From the NCBI RefSeq assembly GCF_002902665.1, contig NZ_PPRM01000027.1, positions 1 to 33,025 of the forward strand: a stretch of DNA of 33,025 nucleotides, in the 5' to 3' direction. Made by a program: the position numbers and the translations under genes. Below, piece after piece: positions 1-7,023 of this stretch. The DNA comes from Macrococcoides caseolyticum. GTDB taxonomy: Bacteria; Bacillota; Bacilli; Staphylococcales; Staphylococcaceae. Numbering within the stretch: the first letter of the stretch is position 1; each line of letters begins with the position of its first letter. The notes under the pieces were generated by a model. The model had not been told where the DNA came from. It saw only the letters and a program-made list of their open reading frames with translations, and made no database searches.

Positions 1-90
1 TAACTCCTTATGTTTTCTTTGGTCGGAAATACATATTGAGTTTAGCACAGAAGGCTTTTTTAGTTGTCTAGCTTAATTTTACAATCGACG
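1..90 (-). mobile_element. IS30-type element end, inverted copy (left)
   Basis: The first 90 bases are, read on the minus strand, about 89% identical (80 of 90 by hand, no gaps) to 1786-1875, the segment just upstream of the truncated IS30-type transposase at 1883. This is therefore the upstream end of a second, oppositely oriented copy. Its transposase start codon would lie roughly ten bases beyond the left edge, reading leftwards. Whether that copy is intact cannot be seen. Confidence 0.8.
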
Positions 91-103
91 ATTCAAAAAA
101 ATA

Positions 104-131
104 TTGAAATATTTAAATTTGAAGATATAAT
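104..131 (+). promoter_or_regulatory. Probable SigA promoter of the metalloprotease gene
   Basis: TTGAAA (104-109) and a perfect TATAAT (126-131) are separated by 16 bases, 44 bases before the ATG at 176. The promoter lies just inside the inverted IS30 end (1-90), so the protease gene would carry its own promoter between the two IS ends. Confidence 0.6.
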
Positions 132-175
132 AAAATTAGCAATAAATTTTATAATTTAAATAAGAGGTGTTTTTA

Positions 176-1708
176 ATGAAGAAGAGTAAACTAGGTACTA
201 TTGTTCTTTCAACAGCAATAATTTCATCTGCTCTAGGCATCGTTGATACATATGAGGCTCAAGCTAAGAATCAAAGTTTTAAGCAACTTGATGTAAATGG
301 AAATATTCAATCAAAGAAAGAAGTAAAAACAATTCTCAAAGATCTTCCGGGTTATAAAAATTTGAAGAAGAATTATAAACAATATGAAGTAACAAATGTA
401 GAAAAAGATAATTTAGGTTATGTACATTACACTTTACATCCCAAAGCAAAAGGGAAATTTGCTACAGACCAAGAGATTAAAGTACATACAAATGACAAAG
501 GTGAGGTTATACTTGTCAATGGTGCTATAGAAGCTAAGACTATTGCACCTACAAATAATGTTAATATCGACAGTAAGACTGCTATCTCTGAAGCATTTAA
601 ATCACTTGCTATCAATGAAGACAAAGCAGATAACCTTGGAGATAAAGTTATTAAAAGCTCCAATGTTGTTATTGATGGGGATAAAAATAAACTAGTATAT
701 GATATAGAAATCACTACTGTATCTCCTAAAGCTGGACATTGGAAAGTGAAAATCGATGCAGATAACGGACAAGTATTAGAGAAGCTGAATCTAATTCAAG
801 AAGTTGCTACTGTAGGAACTGGTCGTGGCGTACTAGGAGATACTAAAAGTATCAATATCAATAGGATCAGTAAGGGTTATGCATTACAGGATTTGACAAA
901 TAAAGGACAATTATCTGCTTATAGTCTGAATCAGTATAATGGTAGTGCCAATCTTATTACAGACTATGACAAAGTTTTCAATAGCAATAACCAGCGTGCG
1001 GGAGTAGATGCTAACTATTATGCTGCTCAGACCTATAAATTCTATAAAAATAGATTTAATCGTGAATCTTATGATAATAATGGCAGTCCAATTAATTCTA
1101 TTGTCCATGTGAATAATTATGATGATCAAGATAATACAAATAATGCCGCTTGGATTGGCGATAAGATGATTTACGGTGATGGGGATGGTAGAACTTTCAC
1201 AGCCTTATCAGGAGCAAACGATGTTGTTGCACATGAGATTACGCATGGTGTTACTCAACAAACTGCGAATCTTGAATATTATGGTCAATCAGGTGCATTG
1301 AATGAAAGTTTCTCTGATATCTTTGGTTATTTTGTAGATCCTAGCGACTGGTTGATGGGGGAAGACGTATATACACCAGGACAATCGGGAGATGCATTGA
1401 GAAGTCTGTCAAATCCAGGTGCCTTTGGACAACCTGAAAATATGAGTCAATATGTCAATACGCAGTCAGATAATGGTGGTGTCCATATCAATTCAGGAAT
1501 TCCAAATAAAATTGCATATAACACCATCCGACAACTAGGAAATCAAAAATCTGAACAAATATATTATCGTGCACTCACACAATACCTAACATCTAATTCT
1601 AATTTCTCTGATGCTAAAAATGCACTTGCACAGTCTGCATATGATCTTTATGGTCAGAATGATGCTGATATCGTTTGGAATGAGTGGAGTAAAGCTGGAG
1701 TACAGTAG
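176..1708 (+). CDS. aur: Aureolysin-type zinc metalloprotease (thermolysin family, M4)
   Basis: Secreted zinc-dependent endopeptidase of the thermolysin/aureolysin family, 510 residues as a preproenzyme. The order is a signal peptide (residues 1 to about 31, basic MKKSK then a hydrophobic core ending near AQA), an FTP/PepSY-type propeptide to about residue 208, then the mature M4 domain beginning near VGTGRGVLGDTK. The zinc motif HEITH is at 353-357, with the third ligand in GALNESFSD about 20 residues later. It matches remembered S. aureus aureolysin throughout (for example DNGGVHxNSGIPNK near the C-terminus), and the length is near aureolysin's 509. ATG 176 is preferred over the upstream GTG because AAGAGGTG at 162-169 is correctly spaced. 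The gene is monocistronic, has its own promoter and terminator, and sits between inverted IS30 ends. Family identity is very secure; whether it is the vertical aur orthologue or an acquired copy is open. Confidence 0.95.
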   Translation: MKKSKLGTIVLSTAIISSALGIVDTYEAQAKNQSFKQLDVNGNIQSKKEVKTILKDLPGYKNLKKNYKQYEVTNVEKDNLGYVHYTLHPKAKGKFATDQEIKVHTNDKGEVILVNGAIEAKTIAPTNNVNIDSKTAISEAFKSLAINEDKADNLGDKVIKSSNVVIDGDKNKLVYDIEITTVSPKAGHWKVKIDADNGQVLEKLNLIQEVATVGTGRGVLGDTKSININRISKGYALQDLTNKGQLSAYSLNQYNGSANLITDYDKVFNSNNQRAGVDANYYAAQTYKFYKNRFNRESYDNNGSPINSIVHVNNYDDQDNTNNAAWIGDKMIYGDGDGRTFTALSGANDVVAHEITHGVTQQTANLEYYGQSGALNESFSDIFGYFVDPSDWLMGEDVYTPGQSGDALRSLSNPGAFGQPENMSQYVNTQSDNGGVHINSGIPNKIAYNTIRQLGNQKSEQIYYRALTQYLTSNSNFSDAKNALAQSAYDLYGQNDADIVWNEWSKAGVQ

Positions 1709-1734
1709 GATAACAGTATTTTATCGAGTAGAAG

Positions 1735-1769
1735 AACACTTTATTTTTTAAAATAAAGTGTTTTTTTCA
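1735..1769 (+). terminator. Intrinsic terminator of aur
   Basis: AACACTTTATTTT pairs with its complement AAAATAAAGTGTT across a very short AT loop, followed by a run of T. It lies 26 bases after the aur stop codon. Confidence 0.85.
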
Positions 1770-1834
1770 GTTTAATTTTTCTAAACGTTGATTGTAAAAT
1801 TAAGCTATATAACTAAAAGAGTCTTCTATGCTAA

Positions 1835-1873
1835 ACTCCTTATGTATTTCCGACCAAAGGAAACATAAGGAGT
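1835..1873 (+). promoter_or_regulatory. Hairpin burying the transposase ribosome binding site
   Basis: ACTCCTTATGT (1835-1845) is the exact reverse complement of ACATAAGGAGT (1863-1873), and the inner TTTCC/GGAAA extends the stem. The right arm contains AAGGAG, the Shine-Dalgarno sequence of the transposase ATG at 1883, so a transcript entering from outside would fold it away. In the left IS copy the corresponding arm is mutated. Confidence 0.6.
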
Positions 1874-1882
1874 GAGTACAGA

Positions 1883-2030
1883 ATGACCTACAACCATCTT
1901 AACACGGATGAACTCATGTCCATAGAATCATATTATCATCAAAATCTTTCAGCAAAAGGAATCGCAAATAGATTGAAACGCTTAAGACAGACGATTCATA
2001 GTATTGAAAATTATATAAAAATCACTTTAC
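1883..2030 (+). pseudogene. IS30-family transposase, N-terminal fragment
   Basis: The product begins MTYNHLNTDELMSIESYYHQN and continues with a helix-turn-helix-like segment (AKGIANRLKRLRQTIHSIENYI), typical of the DNA-binding N-terminus of IS30-family transposases. A normal member has over 300 residues with a DDE catalytic domain; here similarity ends after about 49 residues. The open frame continues to 2119 only through unrelated flanking DNA. It is certainly unable to catalyse transposition. The Shine-Dalgarno AAGGAG at 1867-1872 lies inside a hairpin. Confidence 0.85.
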
Positions 2031-2043
2031 GTACAAAATTTTA

Positions 2044-2069
2044 TAATCCCCCAAATAAAATTTGGGGGA
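2044..2069 (-). terminator. Hairpin after the 124-residue hypothetical gene
   Basis: AATCCCCCAAAT pairs with ATTTGGGGGATT around a two-base loop. It sits 13 bases beyond the stop of the minus-strand gene at 2082. There is no strong T-run on either side, so termination may be modest. Confidence 0.6.
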
Positions 2070-2081
2070 TTATTGGTTTCA

Positions 2082-2456
2082 CTATTTCAACACTTCAAAG
2101 AATGTCATCAGGAACTTAATCTTACCGCGATACTCATAATCATTAAAGATATAAGGCATCACTGTTTCTGGAGGCACTGGGTTTTGTTCGATTGCATAAT
2201 CTATGTTATCGAAATAGTTCTCGATATCGATGATGTTCAGTTTGGGTCCGTTCTCTTTAAATAAGTCATAATCACCAATCTGGTCCTTATATTGATCCAG
2301 TCCTTCATGATATGCATATGCGATTTGCAGTAAGTTATATTTAATGCTCTTGAATTTGCTGCCGAAGTTATAGTTAAGTTCAGATGTACTAAGCTGTTTA
2401 ACTTGTTCTAATAGTTCGTTTCGTGAGTTCTTTACTTCATCATATAAATTATTCAT
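2082..2456 (-). CDS. Hypothetical protein, 124 residues
   Basis: I do not recognise this protein with certainty. It is soluble and predicted mostly helical, with no signal peptide or membrane segment. The N-terminal helix pattern (NSRNELLEQVKQLSTSELNYN, followed by a helix ending in AYHEGLDQ) is reminiscent of the DinB/YfiT-like four-helix bundle fold, but the histidine triad that binds metal there is not evident. The start is well supported by AAGAGGTGAAG just before the ATG. It is monocistronic, followed by the hairpin at 2044-2069 and next to the IS30 remnant, whose insertion or decay ends close to this gene's terminator. Confidence 0.7.
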   Translation of the reverse strand: MNNLYDEVKNSRNELLEQVKQLSTSELNYNFGSKFKSIKYNLLQIAYAYHEGLDQYKDQIGDYDLFKENGPKLNIIDIENYFDNIDYAIEQNPVPPETVMPYIFNDYEYRGKIKFLMTFFEVLK

Positions 2457-2517
2457 AGCTTCACCTCTTTTAATATATATCTATATTCCTATATACCCTC
2501 GAATTCAATATTTATTA

Positions 2518-2556
2518 CAAAAAGAACAGTTTGAGGATTATTTCCTCAAACTGTTG
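2518..2556 (-). terminator. Intrinsic terminator of the thioredoxin-like gene
   Basis: The 13-base arms AACAGTTTGAGGA and TCCTCAAACTGTT flank a five-base loop; on the minus strand the stem is followed by CTTTTTG. It lies six bases after the stop at 2563. Confidence 0.85.
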
Positions 2557-2562
2557 TCATGA

Positions 2563-3117
2563 TTATAGGTGAATGAGGCGTTCTACGATAGAGTTGTAGA
2601 TTTCCTCCCAGAATTCTGGTGAGTTTTTATATTTTTCGTGGATTGTATGGTGCACTGCTTTTTGTTGCTCTTCAAAGTCTGGTGCATCTTTACTAGGCAG
2701 GTCCTGGCGTACTTCTGTGACATAGTCCTGGACAACTTGTGCTCGTGGACCCCACACTGCATATTGATGGTCTGTAGCATCAAGGAATACGAAGATTGGA
2801 ATCGAACGTGCAGTGCCATTCGTTAAGTACTGATCCATGAGTTCCAGATTGTCATCTCGTAATGAGAAGCGTAAATCAATACTTGCTGCTTCAGCGATAC
2901 GCATGAGTACTGGAATATTGACCATTGCATCCCCGCACCAGTCTTCTGTAATGACGATTGCCTTTAAATCTTTATCTTTAATTTCTTGTAGACGTGCATC
3001 ATCTGGTACTTGAAAAGCATCATATATCGCAAGCATTTCATCTTTATTGACCTGCATATGCGCTAAGTATTGTTCAAGTGTTAAACTATTATCGTAATGC
3101 GTTTTAAGTGTTGTCAT
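2563..3117 (-). CDS. Thioredoxin-family protein with a single active-site cysteine
   Basis: Cytosolic thioredoxin-fold protein of 184 residues. The core strand IVITEDWCGDA corresponds to the active-site loop, but the usual WCxxC is replaced by WCGDA, leaving one cysteine (Cys61). The cis-proline strand follows as RSIPIFVFLD. Proteins of this kind are widespread in Firmicutes and annotated only as thioredoxin family; with one cysteine a classical dithiol exchange is unlikely, and a glutathione- or bacillithiol-type mono-thiol role is conceivable but unproven. ATG 3117 is chosen because AAAGGGG is nine bases upstream of it and abuts the alternative ATG at 3126. A good minus-strand promoter lies at 3149-3177 and a strong terminator follows the gene. 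Confidence 0.85.
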   Translation of the reverse strand: MTTLKTHYDNSLTLEQYLAHMQVNKDEMLAIYDAFQVPDDARLQEIKDKDLKAIVITEDWCGDAMVNIPVLMRIAEAASIDLRFSLRDDNLELMDQYLTNGTARSIPIFVFLDATDHQYAVWGPRAQVVQDYVTEVRQDLPSKDAPDFEEQQKAVHHTIHEKYKNSPEFWEEIYNSIVERLIHL

Positions 3118-3148
3118 GACGTTCATCCCCTTTAGTTATTATAATTGT

Positions 3149-3177
3149 ATTATAACAATATAAGAATTGTCAGACAA
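3149..3177 (-). promoter_or_regulatory. SigA-type promoter of the thioredoxin-like gene
   Basis: On the minus strand, TTGTCT (3177-3172) and TATAAT (3154-3149) are separated by exactly 17 bases, about 30 bases before the ATG at 3117. Confidence 0.6.
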
Positions 3178-3257
3178 AACTAACGCTCTAGAAGTCGAAA
3201 GAATAAACTAATATTTTATGTTATTATAAAGAAAATAAATGAGGAAAGTGGGCGCTC

Positions 3258-3740
3258 ATGAAGAAATATATATTTACAATTATTGGACTGTTTATTATCT
3301 TCGTTTCCGGCATGCTCGTTTATAATTATTGCACGACTCCAGATAATGATCTAAGTCAGGAACGCATCGGAAACTATATGTTACATCAGCATCGTAATGT
3401 ACTACTAGAAAGTTTTAAAGAAGATGATAATGCGAAAGTGGAAGGTAAATCATTTTATCGATCAGATGCATTGCCTGGTCTGATTATTAGCGTATCGAAT
3501 AAGAAGCAGCAGATAAGTGCGCTTATCTTATATCGCAATGATAAATTGTACACAGAACGTAATATTGGCATCGGTGACTCGAAAGCACAAGTGATTGAGG
3601 CTTACGGTACGACATATAAGAAATCAATACTGAATAACCGTCAGACACAGTATCATTATATGGATAAAGAAAATCACATAGGTATGAAGTTTATCTTTAA
3701 AGATAATAAGGTGAAACGTATCGAATTATTTGATGCTTAA
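3258..3740 (+). CDS. Membrane-anchored protein with a CAP-associated-like domain
   Basis: 160 residues: MKKY then a hydrophobic segment (about 5-24, TIIGLFIIFVSGMLVYNY) that should act as an uncleaved anchor or signal, with the remainder outside the cell. The C-terminal half contains GIGDSKAQVIEAYG, followed by a YHYMD strand and a final strand ending KVKRIELFD. This pattern (a short helix after a glycine-aspartate turn, then paired strands) recalls CAP-associated/SmpA-like domains; that is similarity by eye, not a search result. GAGGAAAG precedes the ATG. The gene stands alone between the thioredoxin-like gene and the aminopeptidase, with a terminator at 3748-3797. The function is unknown. 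Confidence 0.75.
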   Translation: MKKYIFTIIGLFIIFVSGMLVYNYCTTPDNDLSQERIGNYMLHQHRNVLLESFKEDDNAKVEGKSFYRSDALPGLIISVSNKKQQISALILYRNDKLYTERNIGIGDSKAQVIEAYGTTYKKSILNNRQTQYHYMDKENHIGMKFIFKDNKVKRIELFDA

Positions 3741-3747
3741 TATAAGT

Positions 3748-3797
3748 ATACCGGAACAGCTGTTGGTGAAAAAACTCATAGTTGTTCCGGTATTTTT
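3748..3797 (+). terminator. Intrinsic terminator after the membrane-anchored protein
   Basis: Fourteen-base arms starting ATACCGGAACA and ending TGTTCCGGTAT (with G-T pairs near the loop) are followed by TTTTTG. The loop is about 20 bases. Confidence 0.8.
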
Positions 3798-3881
3798 GTT
3801 AATGATCAATACTTTTCTTTTTTGTTTATTTTTCATTCGGAAACCGATATAATGGAAATAATAGAATGGAGGAGACAGGTT

Positions 3882-5111
3882 ATGAATTATATTGAAACAG
3901 TAGAGAAATATGCACAGACCGTTGTGACAGTAGGTCTGAATGTACAACCAGGGCAGACATTGGTCATCAATTCAGATATCGATGCGATCGACTTTGTCAG
4001 AGCAGTAACGAAAGCGGCATATGAACGTGGGGCGCATAATGTTATTCAAAAGCTGACAGATGGACCATCACGTCAGCTAGACTTTGAATATGCACCTGTA
4101 GAAGTGTTCGAAACGGTGAAGCAGTATAAGATAGACGAAGTAAACGACTTTATCGAGCAGAAGGTCGCACATCTACGTATTTATTCACAGACTCCTGAGT
4201 TATTGAAAGATGCAGCACCTGATAAGATTGCAGCACTTGCTAAAGCGAGTGGTGAGATGAACAAAGACTTCGCACGTGCAGTAGGGCGTTATGATTTCTC
4301 ATGGTGTATCGTGGCATTCCCGAATGACAAGTGGGGAGAACTTGTATTTCCAAAAGAAAAAGGAGAGGCAGCAAAACTTAAGCTGCTTGATGCGATGATT
4401 AAAGCGGTACGTGTGGACAAAGAAGACCCTGTTCAGGCATGGAAAGAACATAATGATAATTTGAATGCACGTGCAGAAAGGTTAAATGAACTGAACTTCG
4501 ATAAGCTTCATTATTATTCTGAACGTACGGATGTTGAAATTGGTTTGACGAAAGGCCATCGATGGTTAGGTGCAAGCACGAAGAATGCAGATGGTGTTGA
4601 AATTCAAGTGAATATGCCGACAGAAGAAGTATTTACATCACCGGATTATCGCCGTGTTAACGGGGTTATCGGAAATACTAGACCACTTGCATATCAAGGT
4701 GCAATTATTGATGATTTTAAATTAACGTTTAAAGACGGTGTCGTGACAGACTTCGAAGCTGGACAAGGTTATGAAGTGCTAAAGAACTTATTGAATAACG
4801 ATGAAGGTGCCAGACGATTAGGAGAAATTGCGCTTGTGCCAGATGATTCTCCAATCTCAAATTCTGGAATTCTATATTATAATACGTTATATGATGAAAA
4901 TGCATCGTGCCATGTTGCATTAGGACGATCATTTCCGAATGCGATAGAAGGCGGAAAAGATTTATCAAAAGATGAGTTATTTGATAAAGGATTGAATCAC
5001 TCACTCGTACATGTAGACTTTATGATGGGCAGCAGTGATCTGAATATCGATGGTGTCTATGAAGATGGATCAACAATTCCTGTCTTTAAAGATGGGAACT
5101 GGGTCATCTAA
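3882..5111 (+). CDS. ampS: M29-family metallo-aminopeptidase (AmpS/PepS type)
   Basis: Cytosolic dinuclear metal aminopeptidase of 409 residues, the usual length of the M29 family. It removes N-terminal residues from peptides. The expected metal ligands can be placed: Glu249 in PTEEVFTSPDY, Glu315 in GEIALVP, His344 in ASCHVALG, and His377 and Asp379 in VHVDFMMG. The N-terminal domain (1 to about 200) carries the family's NxxPGQTLVI-like strand. ATG 3882 is preferred to the in-frame ATG 20 codons upstream because GGAGGAG lies at the right distance before it. TATAAT at 3848-3853 is a likely -10 element. The gene is monocistronic with a terminator at 5118-5157. The family is very secure; the symbol follows the S. 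aureus usage. Confidence 0.93.
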   Translation: MNYIETVEKYAQTVVTVGLNVQPGQTLVINSDIDAIDFVRAVTKAAYERGAHNVIQKLTDGPSRQLDFEYAPVEVFETVKQYKIDEVNDFIEQKVAHLRIYSQTPELLKDAAPDKIAALAKASGEMNKDFARAVGRYDFSWCIVAFPNDKWGELVFPKEKGEAAKLKLLDAMIKAVRVDKEDPVQAWKEHNDNLNARAERLNELNFDKLHYYSERTDVEIGLTKGHRWLGASTKNADGVEIQVNMPTEEVFTSPDYRRVNGVIGNTRPLAYQGAIIDDFKLTFKDGVVTDFEAGQGYEVLKNLLNNDEGARRLGEIALVPDDSPISNSGILYYNTLYDENASCHVALGRSFPNAIEGGKDLSKDELFDKGLNHSLVHVDFMMGSSDLNIDGVYEDGSTIPVFKDGNWVI

Positions 5112-5117
5112 TACGAA

Positions 5118-5157
5118 AAACCCGGACATTGCATTATGCAGTGTTCGGGTTCTTTTT
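5118..5157 (+). terminator. Intrinsic terminator of ampS
   Basis: AACCCGGACATTGCA pairs with TGCAGTGTTCGGGTT (two G-T pairs), then CTTTTTGG follows. It lies between the convergent genes ampS and the HAD hydrolase; the T-run favours the plus strand. Confidence 0.85.
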
Positions 5158-5175
5158 GGAATAACATTATTTAGT

Positions 5176-5817
5176 TTAGAGAAGCACATCCAGCAAGTAA
5201 TCCACCGTTGCAATTGTGTGTGTTGGCTTTGCTGCCTTTATTTCTTCTGCGCTCCCATAACCATAGAGGACACCGATACTATCGATATTATTTTGATGAG
5301 CACCATTGATATCATACATACGGTCACCAATCATCACTGTCTTATCTGGATTTAACTGATGGGTATTCATAACTGTCGCAATCACTTCTGCTTTATTCGT
5401 GCGTGTGCCATCCATATTGCTGCCGACAATTTCATTAAAGTAACCATCAAGTTTGAAGTGCTGTAATATCGGAATTGCGAAATCAGTCGGTTTACTTGTC
5501 GCGATGAAGAGTTGCTTCCCTTGTGCTTTAAGTGCCTGCAGCACAATTTCAATTCCTGCATATACTTCATTTTCGTACATGCCTTTATCGCTGAAATAAG
5601 TTCTATAATGCTTAATTGCAGTAGCGTTATCTTCATCTTGCAGGTTATAGACCGTTCTATAGCTTTCATGTAGAGGTGGTCCGATGAATGGGATAAGCGC
5701 ACTGTTATCTGGCGCTTCAATATTCATCTGTTGTAAAGAATAGATGATGCTGTTCGTAATTCCGATATAAGGATCGGTTAATGTACCATCCAGATCAAAG
5801 AGTACATAATCGTACAT
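5176..5817 (-). CDS. HAD-superfamily phosphatase (Gph / 5'-nucleotidase-like)
   Basis: 213-residue haloacid dehalogenase-type hydrolase with all four core motifs: FDLDGTLTD (nucleophile Asp8, acid/base Asp10), TSKP (about 107-110), Lys142 in TNKAEV, and GDRMYD (164-169, acidic metal ligands). The helical cap between residues 15 and 90 and the GVLYGYGS motif match the subgroup often labelled phosphoglycolate phosphatase or 5'-nucleotidase; the real substrate cannot be read from sequence. The start codon overlaps the stop of namA by one base (TAATG), so translation is coupled to namA and the two form an operon. Confidence 0.9.
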   Translation of the reverse strand: MYDYVLFDLDGTLTDPYIGITNSIIYSLQQMNIEAPDNSALIPFIGPPLHESYRTVYNLQDEDNATAIKHYRTYFSDKGMYENEVYAGIEIVLQALKAQGKQLFIATSKPTDFAIPILQHFKLDGYFNEIVGSNMDGTRTNKAEVIATVMNTHQLNPDKTVMIGDRMYDINGAHQNNIDSIGVLYGYGSAEEIKAAKPTHTIATVDYLLDVLL

Positions 5818-6857
5818 TAATGAATCCCTCGTTCGTATTGTTTTGGAATTTCGACATCATCTCTTAAAGATTTCACCGCATGAATTGCCCAATAAGGATC
5901 ATTTAGCATGCCACGTCCGATGGCAACCATATCGATATCATCATTGTTCAGCACCATTTCAGCAGTTTCTGCATTATCCAGCATGCCTACTGCGATGACA
6001 GGTATGTTGAATTTTTCTTTAAATGCACGTGCGAATGGCACTTGATATCCTGGATAGTTGCCTGGCTTTTCTTTGCCAGCGGGTGCCTCTCCACCTGTTG
6101 AAATATGGAAAACATCCACACCTGCTGCTTGATAATCTTCAGAAATGTGCAGTGCATGTTCTAAGTCATAACCGCCATCCATATATTCACGAGCAGAAAT
6201 TCTGAAGATGAGCGGCATTCCTTCAGGCATAACAGACTTAACCGCTTGTATTACTTCGCATCCGAATAGAGATAAGTCTTTACCATATTCATCTGTTCGC
6301 TTGTTGATTGAAGGTGAGTGAAACTGATGAATGAGATATCCGTGTGCACCGTGAACCTCAATCGCATCAAATCCCGCTTCAACTGCACGTCTCGCACTTT
6401 CTTTATACTTATCCACCATAACCTTTACTTCTTCCGTTGAAAGCGCGCGAGGATAACGTATTGGACCGAACTTTGTCGGTTCATCGAGCGGTGTTTCTGA
6501 GCTTGAGACAGGTGTCTCTATATGTGTCGCTTTACGTCCTGCATGTGCGATTTGAATTGCGGCTTTAGCACCATTATCATGAATTCCCTGGACGATACGC
6601 TGATAAGCTGGAATTTGAGCATCATCCCATAATCCAAGACAGTGATCGGTAATTCTGCCGTCGGGTTCAACATTTGTCATTTCCACAATAATCAGTCCTG
6701 TGCCTCCAACAGCACGCGAAGCATAATGTATATAGTGCCAATCTGTCGGTGTGCCATCTTTCTTTTCGACGGAATACTGGCACATCGGAGGCATAACGAT
6801 ACGATTTTTAAGTGTCAGATCTTTTATTTTTATATTTGTATTTAATTTTGTGTTCAT
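5817..6857 (-). CDS. namA: NADPH dehydrogenase NamA, Old Yellow Enzyme family
   Basis: FMN-dependent ene-reductase of 346 residues (YqjM class) that reduces activated double bonds of unsaturated aldehydes, ketones and nitro compounds using NADPH. The class-defining cysteine is in PMCQYS (Cys26, same position as in B. subtilis YqjM), and the substrate-binding histidine pair is in EVHGAHGYLIHQF (His169, His172). The flavin-binding barrel continues to VAIGRGMLNDPYW, and the C-terminus QYERG is typical of the family. The GTG three codons upstream is rejected because AAGGAG would overlap it, whereas it sits eight bases before ATG 6857. First gene of a two-gene operon with the HAD phosphatase. Confidence 0.92.
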   Translation of the reverse strand: MNTKLNTNIKIKDLTLKNRIVMPPMCQYSVEKKDGTPTDWHYIHYASRAVGGTGLIIVEMTNVEPDGRITDHCLGLWDDAQIPAYQRIVQGIHDNGAKAAIQIAHAGRKATHIETPVSSSETPLDEPTKFGPIRYPRALSTEEVKVMVDKYKESARRAVEAGFDAIEVHGAHGYLIHQFHSPSINKRTDEYGKDLSLFGCEVIQAVKSVMPEGMPLIFRISAREYMDGGYDLEHALHISEDYQAAGVDVFHISTGGEAPAGKEKPGNYPGYQVPFARAFKEKFNIPVIAVGMLDNAETAEMVLNNDDIDMVAIGRGMLNDPYWAIHAVKSLRDDVEIPKQYERGIH

Positions 6858-7023
6858 TTGAATCACTCCTTATATGTGTATTTTATACTGAATAAATATA
6901 GAATTCGAATATTTGAACTGTTAAATATATTCGATGTCGTAAAAATTTCATTTGTGAAATGAAATTTTATATAGATTAATGTATGATAATGGTAAACGAA
7001 GAAGCAGGTTAGGAAGTGTAGCG

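Larger units (their letters stand above)
1786..2030 (+). mobile_element. Truncated IS30-family element (right remnant)
   Basis: This remnant holds the upstream end of an IS30-type element (1786-1882, the partner of the inverted copy at 1-90) and the first ~49 codons of its transposase. Recognisable similarity stops near 2030; the following bases run into the hairpin at 2044-2069 that belongs to the neighbouring minus-strand gene. The rest of the transposase and the distal end are absent. The exact outer edge is uncertain because terminal repeats and target duplications could not be assigned by eye. Confidence 0.7.

Noticed and set aside
427-1129. Minus-strand hydrophobic frames inside aur
   Set aside because: Antisense shadows in AT-rich sequence; low-complexity Ile-rich peptides without starts.
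2030-2119. Continuation of the IS30 transposase frame
   Set aside because: The residues after about codon 49 have no transposase character and include the neighbouring gene's hairpin translated in frame.
5050-5355. 101-residue plus-strand frame across the ampS end
   Set aside because: It runs through the ampS terminator and the HAD gene antisense; no family resemblance.
6952-6990. Promoter for the Nudix gene (TTGTGA with TATGAT)
   Set aside because: The spacing is 24 bases, too long for a SigA promoter; TATGATAAT alone is not enough.
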